DNA from: Halorubrum salipaludis
GTDB lineage: Archaea > Halobacteriota > Halobacteria > Halobacteriales > Haloferacaceae
DNA: 64,000 nucleotides
Assembly: GCF_002286985.1 (NCBI RefSeq)
Contig: NZ_NSKC01000003.1
Span: 124,001 to 188,000, forward strand
Direction: 5' to 3'
A program made the position numbers and the translations under genes. How positions within the stretch are numbered: position 1 is the first letter of the stretch; the number at the start of each line of letters is the position of its first letter. Below are positions 50,781 to 60,052 of this stretch, piece by piece. The notes below the pieces were generated by a model. That model was not told the origin of the DNA. It searched no databases and saw nothing but the letters and a program-made list of their open reading frames with translations.

Positions 50781-52685
50781 GTGCGACAGCAGTATTCTAC
50801 TCCTGGAAATATTAGCGAAAAACATATTCATCGGCGACGGTATCTCTCCGCGCTCGGCACCACCGGTGTCGCGACGCTCGCCGGCTGTTCCGAGCGGGGC
50901 GGCGAGGGGAACGGCGGCGAGACCAAAACAGACGGTCCCAATGGGGGGGACGGTGGCGATACCGTTGATATCGGCGATTTCCCGCAATTCGGCGTTGACG
51001 ATCTACACGGCGAGGAGATAGCCCGCGAGCTCGCACAGCAGGCATTCGAGCAGTCAGAGTACGACTACGGCTTCGACGGCGGCAACTTGGTCTCCCCGGC
51101 GGGCGATCAGGTGGAGCTGGATATCTACCACAGCACGGGACAGGAGACCTCGCGGCTTACCGCCGAGTTTATCGCCAAGGAACTTGGTGAGAATCTCGGC
51201 ATTGACGTCGCCGTCGAGGCGATCGACAGCGTCCGGTTCAACAACGAGCACTGGGTTGCCGAGCCGAGAGGTGGTACCGACACGGTTGACGGGAACACGG
51301 TCGAGTGGGCGAGTCCGACACCGCAGAACCCCGGCCCGCGTTCCGTCACGAGCAGGGAGCCGTGGGACATGTCGACCGTGTTCGGACTGAACACCCATCC
51401 TCTGAACCCACTGACGAACGAGCTGTTTTTCGCCGGCGCGGATTCGTCCTACAATCCAGTTGGCTACTACCCCCGGTTCAACGCACGGGAACTGTTCGAG
51501 GATGCCGGGAAGGCGACGAACCCTGCTGAACTCCGAGAGGCGGTCGTCGAGATCCTCGAGAACCTCGCCCGCGAGCAGCCGTACATCACGCTGCTGTTCA
51601 GCGACGACCTCGTCGGCTACACCTCCAAGCTTAGCGGGCCGGCCGAGAACTTCTCGAACGGATGGGACTTGCCGGCGTGGTACTTTACCGATCCCGCAGT
51701 CTCTGGCTCGTACGACAGCGTTACCTCGGCCGCGTTCGAGACCCTGAACCCGCTGTATCACACAGAGGGCAGCGAGCGGATAGCGATCGGTCGCGCGCTC
51801 GATCGGGGATATACGTTCGACGAGAATCAGGAGTACTTCCCGCTCTTGTACGACATGTCCACCGAGCACGGAGCAGTGTGGACGTTCGAGGTCCGCGAGA
51901 ACCTCCGGTTCAGCGAACCATACGGGCAGGTTACTGCCGAGGACTTCGTCTATCTGATTCAGGAGCTCCACCAGTCCGACTGGGCGAACACCGCCGCGTC
52001 GACCAGCTGGGACGGCGTCGAGGTCGAACAGACCGGCAGGTTCGAGTTTCAGGCCACGCTCGAACGGCCCACCCTCCTGTGGCCCCAGTCGTACGACCCG
52101 CTCCTGTACCCGATTCCGCGCGGCCTCGTCGAGCCGTACGTCGAGGAGGAGGACGCGGACGGCCTCGAACAGGACGAGGAGCTGCTCGAACTACGCTTCA
52201 CCGGCAACCTCGGCGCGTTCACGCTCGACGAGTGGAACCGTGGATCCGGGACAACATACACCCGCAACGACGAGTACTACCTGCGCGACATCGACGAGGG
52301 GTCCGACCCGTTTCCGGGGGTACCGCTCTTTGAGGCGGCCTCGATCAGCGTCGTTCAGGAGCAGGCGTCTCACCTTGAGGCGCTCGAAGCCGGCGAGATC
52401 GACTCGGCCGCCATCCCGCTGGAGCAGTACGAGTCGTATGACGGGAGAGATGCCGTGACGCTCCGGCGGATCCCCACGTCTTACAGCACGGTTCTTTCCG
52501 TGAACCAGCGGGACAACGGGTGGGGAACCGGTCCGGGTAACTTGTTCCAACACGTCTCATTCCGGCAGGCGGTGGCCTCGGCGATCAGCAAAGACCGGCT
52601 CATCCAAGACGTCTATCGCGGACTCGCTGAGCCGCAGTTCACTTGGCAGCCCCGCTGGTCCGACTTTCACCCGGCCAACGCCTAA
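50781..52685 (+). CDS. family-5 solute-binding lipoprotein with permuted halves
   Basis: 634 residues from a GTG start. A Tat signal (HRRRYLSALG) leads to a lipobox ending at Cys36, then a glycine-rich tether. Residues about 66-303 correspond to the C-terminal half of a DppA/OppA-type protein (LDIYHSTGQETSRLTAEFIA to GWDLPAWYF). Residues about 309-634 correspond to the N-terminal half (TLNPLYH, WTFEVRENLRF, QVTAEDFVY, FTGNLGAFTLDEWNRG, SFRQAVASAISKDRL). The protein ends at WQPRWSDFHPANA, where a normal family member would continue into the residue-66 region. It is thus an apparent circular permutation. No permease or ATPase genes are adjacent. Confidence 0.8.
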   Translation: MRQQYSTPGNISEKHIHRRRYLSALGTTGVATLAGCSERGGEGNGGETKTDGPNGGDGGDTVDIGDFPQFGVDDLHGEEIARELAQQAFEQSEYDYGFDGGNLVSPAGDQVELDIYHSTGQETSRLTAEFIAKELGENLGIDVAVEAIDSVRFNNEHWVAEPRGGTDTVDGNTVEWASPTPQNPGPRSVTSREPWDMSTVFGLNTHPLNPLTNELFFAGADSSYNPVGYYPRFNARELFEDAGKATNPAELREAVVEILENLAREQPYITLLFSDDLVGYTSKLSGPAENFSNGWDLPAWYFTDPAVSGSYDSVTSAAFETLNPLYHTEGSERIAIGRALDRGYTFDENQEYFPLLYDMSTEHGAVWTFEVRENLRFSEPYGQVTAEDFVYLIQELHQSDWANTAASTSWDGVEVEQTGRFEFQATLERPTLLWPQSYDPLLYPIPRGLVEPYVEEEDADGLEQDEELLELRFTGNLGAFTLDEWNRGSGTTYTRNDEYYLRDIDEGSDPFPGVPLFEAASISVVQEQASHLEALEAGEIDSAAIPLEQYESYDGRDAVTLRRIPTSYSTVLSVNQRDNGWGTGPGNLFQHVSFRQAVASAISKDRLIQDVYRGLAEPQFTWQPRWSDFHPANA

Positions 52686-52721
52686 TTGATTCCCTTCGAG
52701 CGGGGGAACAGTCACTCGCCG

Positions 52722-53432
52722 CTACTTTGGTAGTTCTGTATCGCCGTCAACGACCACTGTCGGATCGCTACTGGCTCCGCCGTTCTCGCGGTCGGAATTC
52801 CGGTCCGCCAGGACGACCGTTCCCCCGACCGAGAGCGGCGCGACCACGCTCCCGGCCAGCGTCCGCGGGTCCGAGAAGTCACCTCGAAGAACGACCCGAG
52901 TGTCGGAGTTTATGCCGTACCGGTCGACGACTGCGGAAGCCGCCGCGAGGAGGTCGCGGTGAGTGACCTCGCTGTCGGCGACACGGACAACCGGGTCGCC
53001 GGGGTCGACGTCGCTCGGCGGCGTCGCGGGGTTCTCGCTCCACAGCTCCTGCTCCCAGTGCGTCGTTTCGGGGCGGTCCGGCGGGCCGCCGAAGACCGCG
53101 AGCTTCGTGCCGGGCGCCGGCTCCGCGCCGGCCTCGTAGGCCACGTCGACGAGCACCACGCGATCGCCTCGTTCGAGCCCCAGCGCCGGGTCGAATCGGA
53201 CCGGAGCCCCCAGCCCCGCGGCGCCCAAGAAGGCGAGCGTCGTGTGAAACCCCGGCGTCGGCTCGACGGCGACGGTCGAGCCCTCGCGGGCGCCGAGGTA
53301 GCGCAACACGTTGGCGGCCTTGTACGCGTTGGTGATCAGGTCCCGGTACGTGCGCTCGCGTCCGTCCGGCGTGACGAGCGCGGTCTCGCGGCTCCGGCGG
53401 TCGCGATCGAGCAGATCGCCGACGACGTCCAT
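52722..53432 (-). CDS. short AMP-binding (acyl-CoA synthetase-like) protein
   Basis: 236 residues resembling only the N-terminal part of acyl/acetyl-CoA synthetases (ALVTPDGRERTYRDL, VLRYLGAREGSTVAVEP). The TSGTTGxPK nucleotide loop and the lysine-bearing C-terminal domain of active enzymes are missing. It ends with a short variable tail. It may be a conserved shortened paralogue or a decayed gene. A clear TATA box supports the start and suggests that it is expressed. Confidence 0.68.
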   Translation of the reverse strand: MDVVGDLLDRDRRSRETALVTPDGRERTYRDLITNAYKAANVLRYLGAREGSTVAVEPTPGFHTTLAFLGAAGLGAPVRFDPALGLERGDRVVLVDVAYEAGAEPAPGTKLAVFGGPPDRPETTHWEQELWSENPATPPSDVDPGDPVVRVADSEVTHRDLLAAASAVVDRYGINSDTRVVLRGDFSDPRTLAGSVVAPLSVGGTVVLADRNSDRENGGASSDPTVVVDGDTELPK

Positions 53433-53456
53433 GCCCGCGGCTCGGGGCGGGCGAGA

Positions 53457-53465
53457 CTTAAAAAC
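53457..53465 (-). promoter_or_regulatory. TATA-like box of the short AMP-binding protein gene
   Basis: GTTTTTAAG on minus, about 29 bp before the ATG at 53432. Confidence 0.55.
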
Positions 53466-53527
53466 GCGGAGGCGTTCCCGGGACTCACGAGCCGGGCGGC
53501 GAAGGTCGGAAAGAGACCGCGGGTCTC

Positions 53528-53848
53528 TCAGGGGGCGCCGGCGATGACCATCTTCGAGCCGTCCGCGGAGAAGGCCAAGTCGCGCGTGGAGTCGGCGTCC
53601 ACCCGGACCGCGTCGCCGGGTCCGAGCTCGACGGGGTCGCCGTCGACGGTGAGCGTCGCCTCGCCGTGGAGCAGCACGTACACTTCCTCGTGACCCTCCT
53701 CGGCGTGGTCGTGTTCCATTCCCTCCCAGCCGTCGTTCGCCTCGACGACCGTGACGCCGAGCTCCTCGCAGTCGAGCGCGTCGCGGAGGAAGTACATGCC
53801 GGGGGCGCGCGGTTCGACGTCGTCGTAGGCGGTCGCGTCGTAGCCCAT
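53528..53848 (-). CDS. small cupin-domain protein
   Basis: 106 residues forming a single cupin barrel. The first motif (MEHDHAEEGHEEVYVLLHG, about 46-64) has the histidines and glutamate that bind a metal. The second motif is weaker: DPVELGPGDAVRVDAD. Single-domain cupins bind sugars, metals or small ligands, and no reaction can be assigned. It lies between dnaJ and the short AMP-binding gene, each with its own spacing. Confidence 0.85.
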   Translation of the reverse strand: MGYDATAYDDVEPRAPGMYFLRDALDCEELGVTVVEANDGWEGMEHDHAEEGHEEVYVLLHGEATLTVDGDPVELGPGDAVRVDADSTRDLAFSADGSKMVIAGAP

Positions 53849-53915
53849 ATCGGAGAGAGGAACCGGACCGCGGAAAAGGTACGGGTCGGCGAGAGGGCGT
53901 CGCCGAAGCCGGCGC

Positions 53916-55076
53916 TTAAAAGGAGCTCTTCAGCTTCTCGAAGAAGCCGCCGCCAACGTCCACGTCCTCGCCGCCGGCCTCGGCGAACGCCTCCAGCGCC
54001 TCGCGCTGCTCCTCGTTGAGCTCCTCGGGAATCACGACCCCGACCTGCACGTAGAGGTCGCCGCGCCCGCGCCGACGCAGGCGGGGCATCCCCTTCCCCT
54101 TGAGGCGGAACGTCTCGCCGCTCTGGGTGCCGGCGGGCACGTCCATCTCGACGCTCCCGTCGACCGTTTCGACCTCGATGGTGTCGCCGAAGACGGCCTG
54201 CGGGAAGGAGACGGCCTCGTTCACGCGGAGGTCGTCGCCGTCGCGCTGGAACCGGTCGCCGACGTCCACGTCGACCTCGATCAGCAGGTCGCCCTTCGGA
54301 CCGCCGTTCTCGCCGGGCGCGCCCTCGCGCTCCATCCGGAGGCTCTGTCCCGAGCGGATCCCCGCCGGAATCTCGACGGAGAGCGTCGCCTCCTCGCGGA
54401 CGACGCCGTCGCCGCCGCAGTCGGCGCAGTCCTCGCTGTAGAGTTCGCCCTCGCCCTCGCACCGGGGACACGTCGAGGTCTGCTGGACGCGGCCGAGCGG
54501 CGTCTGCTGGACCTGCTGGACCTGCCCGCGCCCGTTACACTGCGGGCAGGTCTCCACGTCGGCGTCGGGCGGGTGGCCGGCGCCGTCGCAGGTGTCGCAC
54601 TCGGTCGGTCGCGTGAGGGTGACCTCCTTGGTCGCGCCCTCGAACGCCTCCTCCAGATCGATCGTGAGGCCGGTGCGGAGGTCCTGTCCCTGTCGCGGTC
54701 GGTTTCCGCCACCGCCGCCTCCGCCGCGGCCCCCGCCGAAGAACTGGTTGAAGATGTCTTCGAAGCCGCCGGCGCCGCCGGCGCCCCCCGCGCCGCCGAA
54801 GGGACCGCCCGCGCCGCCGGGACCGCCGCCGCCGGTCGCGCCGCGCTTGTCGGCCTCGGTGAAGCGGTCGTGGCCCAGCTGGTCGTACTGCTGGCGCTTC
54901 TGCTCGTCGGTGAGCACCTCCTTGGCCTTCTGGATCTTCTTGAACCGCTCCTCGGCGTCGTCGTCGTCGCTGACGTCGGGGTGGTGTTTGGCGGCCTGCT
55001 TGCGGTACGCCTTCTTGATCTCTTCCTCGCTGGCGTCCCGCGAGACACCGAGGACGTCGTAGAAGTTCTCGCTCAT
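53916..55076 (-). CDS. dnaJ: co-chaperone DnaJ
   Basis: 386 residues with all four classic parts. The J domain (1-70) has the HPD motif near 33. A long Gly/Phe-rich region (about 75-135) follows. Four zinc-finger repeats are [24 protein letters not shown] and CADCGGDG (about 158-230). The substrate-binding C domain completes it. It stimulates DnaK ATPase and delivers clients. It is 85 bp downstream of dnaK on the same strand; no grpE is adjacent in this window. Confidence 0.96.
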   Translation of the reverse strand: MSENFYDVLGVSRDASEEEIKKAYRKQAAKHHPDVSDDDDAEERFKKIQKAKEVLTDEQKRQQYDQLGHDRFTEADKRGATGGGGPGGAGGPFGGAGGAGGAGGFEDIFNQFFGGGRGGGGGGGNRPRQGQDLRTGLTIDLEEAFEGATKEVTLTRPTECDTCDGAGHPPDADVETCPQCNGRGQVQQVQQTPLGRVQQTSTCPRCEGEGELYSEDCADCGGDGVVREEATLSVEIPAGIRSGQSLRMEREGAPGENGGPKGDLLIEVDVDVGDRFQRDGDDLRVNEAVSFPQAVFGDTIEVETVDGSVEMDVPAGTQSGETFRLKGKGMPRLRRRGRGDLYVQVGVVIPEELNEEQREALEAFAEAGGEDVDVGGGFFEKLKSSF

Positions 55077-55161
55077 GCGTTACGTTCGTTATTGGGTCGT
55101 TCGTGGCTGGGTCGTGTTAAGCGGCGCGTCCGAGGGACGCCGCGAACCGAAAGGGTCCGCG

Positions 55162-57081
55162 TTACTCCTCGTCGTCGTCTACATCCTCGAAGTCGGCGTC
55201 GACGTACTCCTCGTCGTCGCCGTCGGCGCCGGGGCCCGCACCGCCCGGACCGGCGGCGCCGCCCATGCCGCCCATCCCGCCGGGACCGGCGCCCGCGGCG
55301 CCGCCCGCGCCGCCCGGACCGGCCTGCGCGGCCTGTCCCTCGTACATCTGTTTGCCGATCTCCTGGAGCTCCTCCGTGAGCGCCTCGGTGGCGGACTCGA
55401 TCTCGTCGGTGTCGGCGTCCTCGTCTTCGAGGACTTCCTCGACGTCCTCGATGGCCGCCTCGATGTCGGCGACGAGCTCGTCGTCGTCAAGCTCCTCCTC
55501 GTTCTCCTCTAAGAGGGTCTCGGCGCGCTGGATCGTCGTCTCGGCCTCGTTGCGGGCCTCGATCCGCTCGCGGCGGGCCTCGTCCTCCTCCTTGTGCTTC
55601 TCGGCCTCCTCCTGCATCTCCTCGATCTCCTCGTCCGAGAGGCCGACGCCGCCCTCGATGGTGATCGACTCGGCGTTCCCGGAGCCCTGGTCCTCGGCCT
55701 CCACGTTGACGATGCCGTTCTCGTCGATGTTGAAGGAGACCTCGATCTGCGGCGTTCCGGCGGGCGCCGGCGGGATGCCGGAGAGCTGGAACGCGCCGAG
55801 CAGCTCGTTCTCCTCGGCGATCTCGCGTTCGCCCTGGAAGACGCGGACGTTGACGGAGGTCTGGTTGTCCGCGGCCGTGGTGAACACCTTCGACTCCTCG
55901 GTCGGGATCGTGGTGTTCTTTTCGATGAGCCGCTCGAAGAGGCCGCCCTTCACCTCGATCCCGAGCGAGAGCGGGGTCACGTCCAGCAGGACGATGTCGT
56001 CGACGTCGCCGGAGAGCACGCCGCCCTGGACCGCCGCGCCGAGCGCGACCGCCTCGTCAGGGTTGACGTTCTTCTTCGGCTCCTGGCCGACGAGCTCCTC
56101 GACCTTCTCCTGGACCTGCGGCATCCGGGTGGAGCCGCCGACGAGGATGACCTCGTCGATGTCCGACTTCGAGTAGTCGGCGTCGGAGAGGGCCTGCTCG
56201 GTCGGCTCGACGGTGCGGTCGATCAGGTCCGAGGTGAGGTTCTCGAACGTCGCGCGGGTGACAGACTGCTCGAGGTGGACCGGACCGCTGTCGGTCGCGG
56301 TGATGAAGGGGAGGTTGACGGTGGTCTCCTTCTTGTTGGACAGCTCGATCTTCGCCTCCTCGGCGGCGTCCTTCAGCCGCTGGAGCGCCTGCCGGTCGTC
56401 GCGCAGGTCGATGCCGTGGTCGTTCTGGAACTCGTCGGCGAGGTGGTCGATGAGCGCCTCGTCCCAGTCGTCGCCGCCGAGGTCGTTGTCCCCGTTCGTG
56501 GCGACGACCTCGTAGACGCCCCCGCCCAGATCGAGGACGGACACGTCGAACGTGCCACCCCCGAGGTCGTACACGAGGACGGTCTGGTCGGACTCGTCGT
56601 CGAGGCCGTACGCCATGGAGGCCGCGGTCGGCTCGTTGACGATCCGTTCGACCTCGAAGCCGGCGATCTCGCCGGCGTCCTTGGTCGCCTGCCGCTGCTT
56701 GTCGTTGAAGTACGCGGGGACGGTGATGACCGCCTTCTCGACGTCGTCGCCGAGGTACTCCTCGGCGTCGCGCTTGATCTTCTGGAGGATCATCGCCGAG
56801 ACCTGCTCCGGCGTGTACTCGTCGTCGCCGATCTCGACGGTGTAGTCGTCCTCGCCCATGTGCCGCTTGATCGACTGGATCGTGCGGTCGGGGTTCTGGA
56901 CGGCCTGGTTCTTCGCGGGCTTGCCGACGAGGCGCTCGCCGTCGTCGGCGAAGGCGACGACCGACGGCGTGGTCCGGTCGCCTTCCGCGTTGGCGATGAT
57001 CTCCGGCTCGTCGCCTTCCATCACCGCGAACGCGGAGTTGGTGGTACCGAGGTCGATACCGAGGATTTTGTTGCTCGCCAT
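55162..57081 (-). CDS. dnaK: molecular chaperone DnaK (Hsp70)
   Basis: 639 residues. The actin-like ATPase domain has [17 protein letters not shown] at the start, [11 protein letters not shown] near 170 and [10 protein letters not shown] near 310. The substrate-binding beta domain and helical lid follow. The tail is rich in glycine, alanine and methionine, then acidic. The start at 57081 ([10 protein letters not shown]) is fixed by homology and a TATA box 28 bp upstream; 24 open codons upstream are not used. It works with DnaJ encoded next door. Confidence 0.97.
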   Translation of the reverse strand: MASNKILGIDLGTTNSAFAVMEGDEPEIIANAEGDRTTPSVVAFADDGERLVGKPAKNQAVQNPDRTIQSIKRHMGEDDYTVEIGDDEYTPEQVSAMILQKIKRDAEEYLGDDVEKAVITVPAYFNDKQRQATKDAGEIAGFEVERIVNEPTAASMAYGLDDESDQTVLVYDLGGGTFDVSVLDLGGGVYEVVATNGDNDLGGDDWDEALIDHLADEFQNDHGIDLRDDRQALQRLKDAAEEAKIELSNKKETTVNLPFITATDSGPVHLEQSVTRATFENLTSDLIDRTVEPTEQALSDADYSKSDIDEVILVGGSTRMPQVQEKVEELVGQEPKKNVNPDEAVALGAAVQGGVLSGDVDDIVLLDVTPLSLGIEVKGGLFERLIEKNTTIPTEESKVFTTAADNQTSVNVRVFQGEREIAEENELLGAFQLSGIPPAPAGTPQIEVSFNIDENGIVNVEAEDQGSGNAESITIEGGVGLSDEEIEEMQEEAEKHKEEDEARRERIEARNEAETTIQRAETLLEENEEELDDDELVADIEAAIEDVEEVLEDEDADTDEIESATEALTEELQEIGKQMYEGQAAQAGPGGAGGAAGAGPGGMGGMGGAAGPGGAGPGADGDDEEYVDADFEDVDDDEE

Positions 57082-57108
57082 CTTACCCAAATGTACCGGC
57101 TTGTGTCG

Positions 57109-57115
57109 GTTAAAG
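57109..57115 (-). promoter_or_regulatory. TATA-like box of dnaK
   Basis: CTTTAAC on minus, about 28 bp before the dnaK ATG. A second TATA-like TATAAAG lies further upstream near 57203 and could be an additional promoter. Confidence 0.5.
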
Positions 57116-57231
57116 GTTACTAGACGGCGCGATTCGGACGCGCATCGGATCACGCCGCAGTCATGCGGTTTCCGCGATCGTGTGAACGCGTCTCACCGAT
57201 GTCTTTATACCGATCCGCAAGCGCAGCAACC

Positions 57232-57297
57232 CGATCGCCGTCGCGAGGATCGAGAAACGACTTCCGATCGCCGTCGCGGAGACCGAGAAGCCGCCTC
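57232..57297. repeat. 33-bp tandem repeat behind tpiA
   Basis: Two units of about 33 bp starting CGATCGCCGTCGCG (57232 and 57265) are followed by a third, partial one that runs toward the tpiA stop. It lies between tpiA and dnaK, outside supported coding sequence. Confidence 0.65.
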
Positions 57298-57316
57298 AGA
57301 TCGCCCTCGACGCCCC

Positions 57317-57961
57317 TCAGATCCCGCTGACGAGGTCTTCGAGCACGGCCTCCGGATCGTCGGCCTTCGCGACGCCGGAGGCCAGCAGGACGCCGGCGGC
57401 GCCGAGGTCGCCGGCGGCGGCCACGTCCTCGCCGGTCGAGACGCCGGCGCCACAGAACACGTCCACGTCCTCGTCGACGGCCTCGGCGGCCGCGACCGCG
57501 TCCTCGACGATCCCCGGGTCGGCCGTCGAGACGGAGACGTCGCCGCCGATGAGCGCCGGCGGTTCGACGGCGACCGCGTCGGGGCCGAGCGCGGCGGCGG
57601 CGCCGACCTGCGCGGGGTTGTTCGCGCAGACGATCGTCTCCAGGTCAGCGCGCTCTGCGGCGCGGACGGAGCCGTCGACGTCGGCGAGCTTCAGGCGGTT
57701 CTCCGAGTGGTTGATCAGGGTGCCCTCGGCGCCGTTGTCGGCGACGGCCTCGGCGAGCGTCGACCCGGTGTGGGAGCCGTGGGCGTTCGGCGAGACGTGC
57801 TGGGCCCACGTCTCGACGCCGGTGTCGGCGACGCGGGCGATGTCCGCGGCCTGCGGCGAGACCGCGATCCGCGCGCCGGACGCCTCGGCCACGTCGCGGG
57901 CGGCGGTCGCGACTTCGATCGGATCGCACGGGTACGCCTTGAGGTTCACTAGGATGAACAT
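57317..57961 (-). CDS. tpiA: triose-phosphate isomerase
   Basis: 214 residues, the short archaeal form. Recognisable parts are the N-terminal VNLKAYP strand with the active lysine, the catalytic histidine in LINHSENR, and the glutamate in [10 protein letters not shown]. The phosphate-binding [10 protein letters not shown] and LLASGV loops close the barrel. It interconverts dihydroxyacetone phosphate and glyceraldehyde-3-phosphate. The start at 57961 ([11 protein letters not shown]) is chosen by homology. It is divergent from the DICT gene. Confidence 0.94.
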   Translation of the reverse strand: MFILVNLKAYPCDPIEVATAARDVAEASGARIAVSPQAADIARVADTGVETWAQHVSPNAHGSHTGSTLAEAVADNGAEGTLINHSENRLKLADVDGSVRAAERADLETIVCANNPAQVGAAAALGPDAVAVEPPALIGGDVSVSTADPGIVEDAVAAAEAVDEDVDVFCGAGVSTGEDVAAAGDLGAAGVLLASGVAKADDPEAVLEDLVSGI

Positions 57962-58051
57962 ACCCGCATTCGGGGTCCGCGGCGCAAATAGCTTCATACT
58001 CCGGCGACGCTCCGCCGAGACTCTCTCGCGCCCCCCGAGAGCAGTAACGAC

Positions 58052-58059
58052 CTTATACC
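58052..58059 (+). promoter_or_regulatory. TATA box of the DICT-DsbB operon
   Basis: CTTATACC lies about 28 bp before the ATG at 58084. Confidence 0.55.
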
Positions 58060-58083
58060 CCGGTACTGTGGGTCCGGCAAGGG

Positions 58084-58890
58084 ATGTCCCTCATCGAGCT
58101 CATCGCCGGCGTGGAAGCTCACGAGGCCACGCTGACCGTCTTCAACGCCGACCCGGAGGTCACGGACGAGCTCCGGGAGCACTTCGCCGACCGCAACATC
58201 CGGGTGGTCGAGGCCCAGACCGCCGCCGGCCCCGAGGGGTTCGCCGTGCTCGCGCGCGACGGCGAGTTCGTCACGGCCGTGACCGTCGACGAGCTGTTAC
58301 CGCGACGGGACGACCCGGGAGACGGCGAAAGCGAGTCGGACGGCCGCGGCGGCGAGTCGGAAGGCGGTAGAGACGAGCCGGCGGCCGGAGAGCCGGCCGG
58401 CGGCCGCGTCGGGGCACCGGTGTTGGACCACCTCGACGAGACGATGTTCACCTCCTACTCGCGCGCGGACATGGTGGCCGCCTCCCGCGAGATCGAGGAC
58501 CGCGCGTGGCGGGTCGGCGACGGGGAGCTCCACGCGGGCTTCCAGACCCTCGACGTGCTCACCGGCGAGGCGGACACCTACGACCTGCTCGGCGGGAAAG
58601 AGCGGCTCGACGTGCACGCGTACGCCGCGGACGAGGGCGACGCCCCCGACGTGGAACACTACACCGTCCACGTCGGCGAGACCGCGGAGATCCGGGAGAC
58701 GTGGTTCGTCGCGTACGACGGCGGCGGGTACGACGACGCGAAGTGTGCGCTGCTCGCCGAGGAGCGCGCGCCGGGCGAGTTCTACGGCTTCTGGAGCTAC
58801 GACCCCGAGACGGTCGACTACATCATCGACTACCTGACGGAGCGGTACGGCGGGTCGGAACAGACGGACGACGGCGGAGCGACGGTGTGA
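58084..58890 (+). CDS. DICT-domain sensory protein
   Basis: 268 residues. The N-terminal segment ([20 protein letters not shown]) is a small sensory or dimerisation module; a glycine- and glutamate-rich linker (about 82-110) follows. The central and C-terminal DICT domain runs from about 118 to 255 ([20 protein letters not shown] near the start). DICT domains occur with signalling and transcription proteins in archaea and cyanobacteria; the ligand is unknown. No DNA-binding motif is visible. Its stop overlaps the GTG start of the DsbB-like gene, so the two are coupled. Confidence 0.82.
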   Translation: MSLIELIAGVEAHEATLTVFNADPEVTDELREHFADRNIRVVEAQTAAGPEGFAVLARDGEFVTAVTVDELLPRRDDPGDGESESDGRGGESEGGRDEPAAGEPAGGRVGAPVLDHLDETMFTSYSRADMVAASREIEDRAWRVGDGELHAGFQTLDVLTGEADTYDLLGGKERLDVHAYAADEGDAPDVEHYTVHVGETAEIRETWFVAYDGGGYDDAKCALLAEERAPGEFYGFWSYDPETVDYIIDYLTERYGGSEQTDDGGATV

Positions 58891-59330
58891 CGGGGGAGCC
58901 ATCGAGCGACGGCGTGTGGGAGCGCCTTTCGGACTCGAGGGTCTGGCTGTCGGCCGCAACGCTCGTCGCGACGGTCGCGACCGCTGGGAGCCTCTGGTTC
59001 AGCCTCGGGCTCGGGCTCACGCCCTGCGACCTGTGTTGGTACCAGCGAATTCTCATGTACCCGCTCGTCGTTGTCCTCGGCGTCGCAACCGTCGAGGGCC
59101 GGGCGGCGGTCTCCCGGACCGCGCTGCCGTTCGTCGGCCTCGGACTCATCCTCTCCGCGTACCACTCGTACCTCCAGGCGACGACGGCGGAGTGCACGCT
59201 CGGCGGTCCGTGCGCGGCGGTCCAGTGGCAGAGCCCGGTGATCGGACTCACGATCCCGAACCTCTCGCTCGTCGCGTTCGGGCTGCTCGCGGTGCTCCTC
59301 GTCGGAATGTGGGTTCGAGTCGGACGGTAG
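58887..59330 (+). CDS. DsbB-family disulphide bond formation protein
   Basis: 147 residues with four membrane helices, starting at GTG 58887 within the preceding stop. Two cysteine pairs face outside: Cys47/Cys50 in TPCDLCWYQ, the quinone-coupled pair, and Cys103/Cys109 in AECTLGGPC. DsbB enzymes reoxidise a thioredoxin-like partner using membrane quinone. The partner (DsbA-like) is not in this window. Coupling to a DICT sensor suggests redox- or stress-linked expression (inference). Confidence 0.9.
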   Translation: MTGEPSSDGVWERLSDSRVWLSAATLVATVATAGSLWFSLGLGLTPCDLCWYQRILMYPLVVVLGVATVEGRAAVSRTALPFVGLGLILSAYHSYLQATTAECTLGGPCAAVQWQSPVIGLTIPNLSLVAFGLLAVLLVGMWVRVGR

Positions 59331-59360
59331 GAGAGAGAAACTTCGGGACGTATCCGCGCG

Positions 59361-59894
59361 TCAGTCCTTCCGCTTGACCACGTCGCCGAGCGTCATCGTC
59401 CCGGCGTCGCCGCTGTCCCAGTCGGCGTCGTCGACGGACTCGCCCTCGACCAGCGAGATGTCGAGCGCGCTCTCCAGCTTCCGCTGGATGTCGTCGGTCG
59501 GGAGGGTGTCCCCGCGCTCCAGCTTACGGATGAGGCTCGCCTTCTCGTTGAGCTGATCGGCCAGCTCCTCCTGGCTGAGCCCCCGAGACTCGCGGGCCTT
59601 GCGAATCCGGTCGTCGTAGTCGGTGGCGATCTCGTCCATGTCGTCGAACATGTCGCGCGGGCGCGTCGACCCGCCCGACGAGCCGGACGACCCGCTTGAG
59701 GAGCCGGAGGAGGACCCGGACGACTTCCCGGTGCTCGAACTCGTGGAGTACTTGCTGCCGCCGGAGCCGGTGGACTCGTCGCGGACCTCGGTGCCGAAGT
59801 CCGTACACGAGCTGCACAGCTCCAGCTCGGCGCCTTCGACCTTCGTCGTCGTCAGCGAGGCCTCGTCGGCGCCACACATCTCACACTGGGGCAT
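59361..59894 (-). CDS. multiprotein bridging factor aMBF1
   Basis: 177 residues. An N-terminal zinc ribbon (CEMC at 4-7 and CSSC near 28) is joined by a serine- and glycine-rich linker (about 40-78) to a Cro/C1-type HTH (RKARESRGLSQEELADQLNE). Archaeal MBF1 contacts ribosomes or the transcription machinery. The unusually long low-complexity linker may vary in length between strains. The start at 59894 is set by the zinc ribbon and a strong TATA box. Confidence 0.9.
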   Translation of the reverse strand: MPQCEMCGADEASLTTTKVEGAELELCSSCTDFGTEVRDESTGSGGSKYSTSSSTGKSSGSSSGSSSGSSGSSGGSTRPRDMFDDMDEIATDYDDRIRKARESRGLSQEELADQLNEKASLIRKLERGDTLPTDDIQRKLESALDISLVEGESVDDADWDSGDAGTMTLGDVVKRKD

Positions 59895-59917
59895 ACGCGA
59901 CGGTAGCGCTCCCGGTG

Positions 59918-59925
59918 GTATAAAG
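59918..59925 (-). promoter_or_regulatory. TATA box of the aMBF1 gene
   Basis: CTTTATAC on minus, about 28 bp before the ATG at 59894. Confidence 0.6.
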
Positions 59926-60052
59926 GGTGCGCCGGCGGCCCACGGCGGGCGCTCCGGTCGCCGATCGGCGGCGCCGGATCGCGCCGCGGGGCACACCAAC
60001 AGAATCGTGCCGCGGCCGGTACCCACTTGTCGCCGCGGGCGGCAGGGATGGT

